Source of the DNA: an uncultured Clostridia bacterium
GTDB lineage: Bacteria; Bacillota; Clostridia; Oscillospirales; Oscillospiraceae
Reading direction: 5' to 3'
NCBI GenBank assembly: GCA_946186375.1
Contig: CAMHMZ010000002.1
Span: 1 to 64,000, forward strand
Length of the DNA stretch: 64,000 nt
Shown: piece after piece, positions 63,841-64,000 of the stretch
How the letters are laid out: every line of letters begins with the position of its first letter
Numbering within the stretch: the stretch's first letter is position 1
Made by a program: the position numbers and the translations under genes
Notes under the pieces: model-generated
What the model was told of the DNA's origin: nothing
What the model saw: only the letters and a program-made list of their open reading frames with translations
Database searches by the model: none

Positions 63841-64000
63841 AGCTTTGCAGAACAGAACCTTCTGCCTCGCTTTGCTCGACGCTGGATATCAGAATATAGC
63901 CTTTTATGCACATCGAGCCGGGCTGTTCAGCCCGGCTCAATACTTTTATTTTGACTTCTGTTTGCGCTATTATCCCCATATCGAGTTTTTACAATATGAT
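63841..64000. other. Intergenic region at the right edge
   Basis: After the GLUG gene the sequence has no convincing frame. It holds one terminator (63915-63938) and an AT-rich tail. I find no clear promoter or gene start before the window ends. Confidence 0.6.
63915..63938 (+). terminator. Terminator of the MMPL-GLUG operon
   Basis: A perfect 11-bp stem GAGCCGGGCTG with loop TT is followed by AATACTTTTATTTTG. It lies about 75 nt past the GLUG stop. Confidence 0.8.

Overview
The window looks like chromosome from an anaerobic, endospore-forming member of the Clostridia, most likely Oscillospiraceae (an inference from gene content and the high GC of the coding sequence). Sporulation genes are scattered through it: spoIVA, a cwlD-type amidase, a fused cotJA-cotJB followed by cotJC, yunB and a SPOCS/LysM protein. 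I see no prophage, insertion sequence, CRISPR array or tRNA gene. Almost all of it is tightly packed core genome with very short intergenic gaps.

Layout. Positions 1-5.7 kb read rightward: a zinc-ribbon protein (partial), a DUF1858 protein, trmK, a Nif3-family protein, spoIVA, cwlD and radA. Most genes from 5.8 to 58.8 kb read leftward. At the switch, between radA and a Xer-type recombinase, lies an AT-rich stretch with a dif-like sequence, so this may be the replication terminus. Next come a catalytically dead-looking P1B-type ATPase behind fba, a divergent PPi-type phosphofructokinase with a papain-fold protein, the cotJ operon, a CofE-like ligase, and the murD/methionine-gamma-lyase-like/yunB/ligA operon. 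The RNase P RNA gene rnpB follows. A polyphosphate operon (ppk2, ppk1, a ROK sugar kinase, a NorD-like VWA protein), a CPBP protease and yebC come next, then a sporulation SPOCS protein with a 50-residue membrane protein upstream.

From 30.5 to 44.5 kb there is a 15-gene leftward gene string: cdaA, cdaR, rseC-like, yicC, remA, gmk, rpoZ, priA, def, fmt, rsmB, rlmN, prpC, prkC, rsgA. It joins c-di-AMP synthesis, translation initiation and modification, replication restart and the PASTA kinase/phosphatase pair. A second leftward string (54.7-46.2 kb) is ybaK, uvrA, recD2, comFC, mreB, ispD, ispF; before it stands a thioredoxin-reductase-like flavoprotein that lacks NADPH motifs, and after it a Se/S-carrier plus cysteine-desulfurase pair. 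A glutaminyl-tRNA synthetase reads rightward at 55.7 kb. The right edge holds a DUF554 membrane protein, a TetR regulator, and a divergent operon of an MMPL/RND transporter and a large GLUG-repeat surface protein.

Most promising leads: the terminus/dif candidate, the pseudo-P1B-ATPase, the TetR-MMPL-GLUG cassette, the NADPH-motif-less thioredoxin reductase, the cotJA-cotJB fusion, a promoter nested inside the spoIVA terminator, and a 50-residue membrane protein whose ribosome-binding site lies in a terminator stem. All functional calls come from reading motifs by eye; no database search was run.
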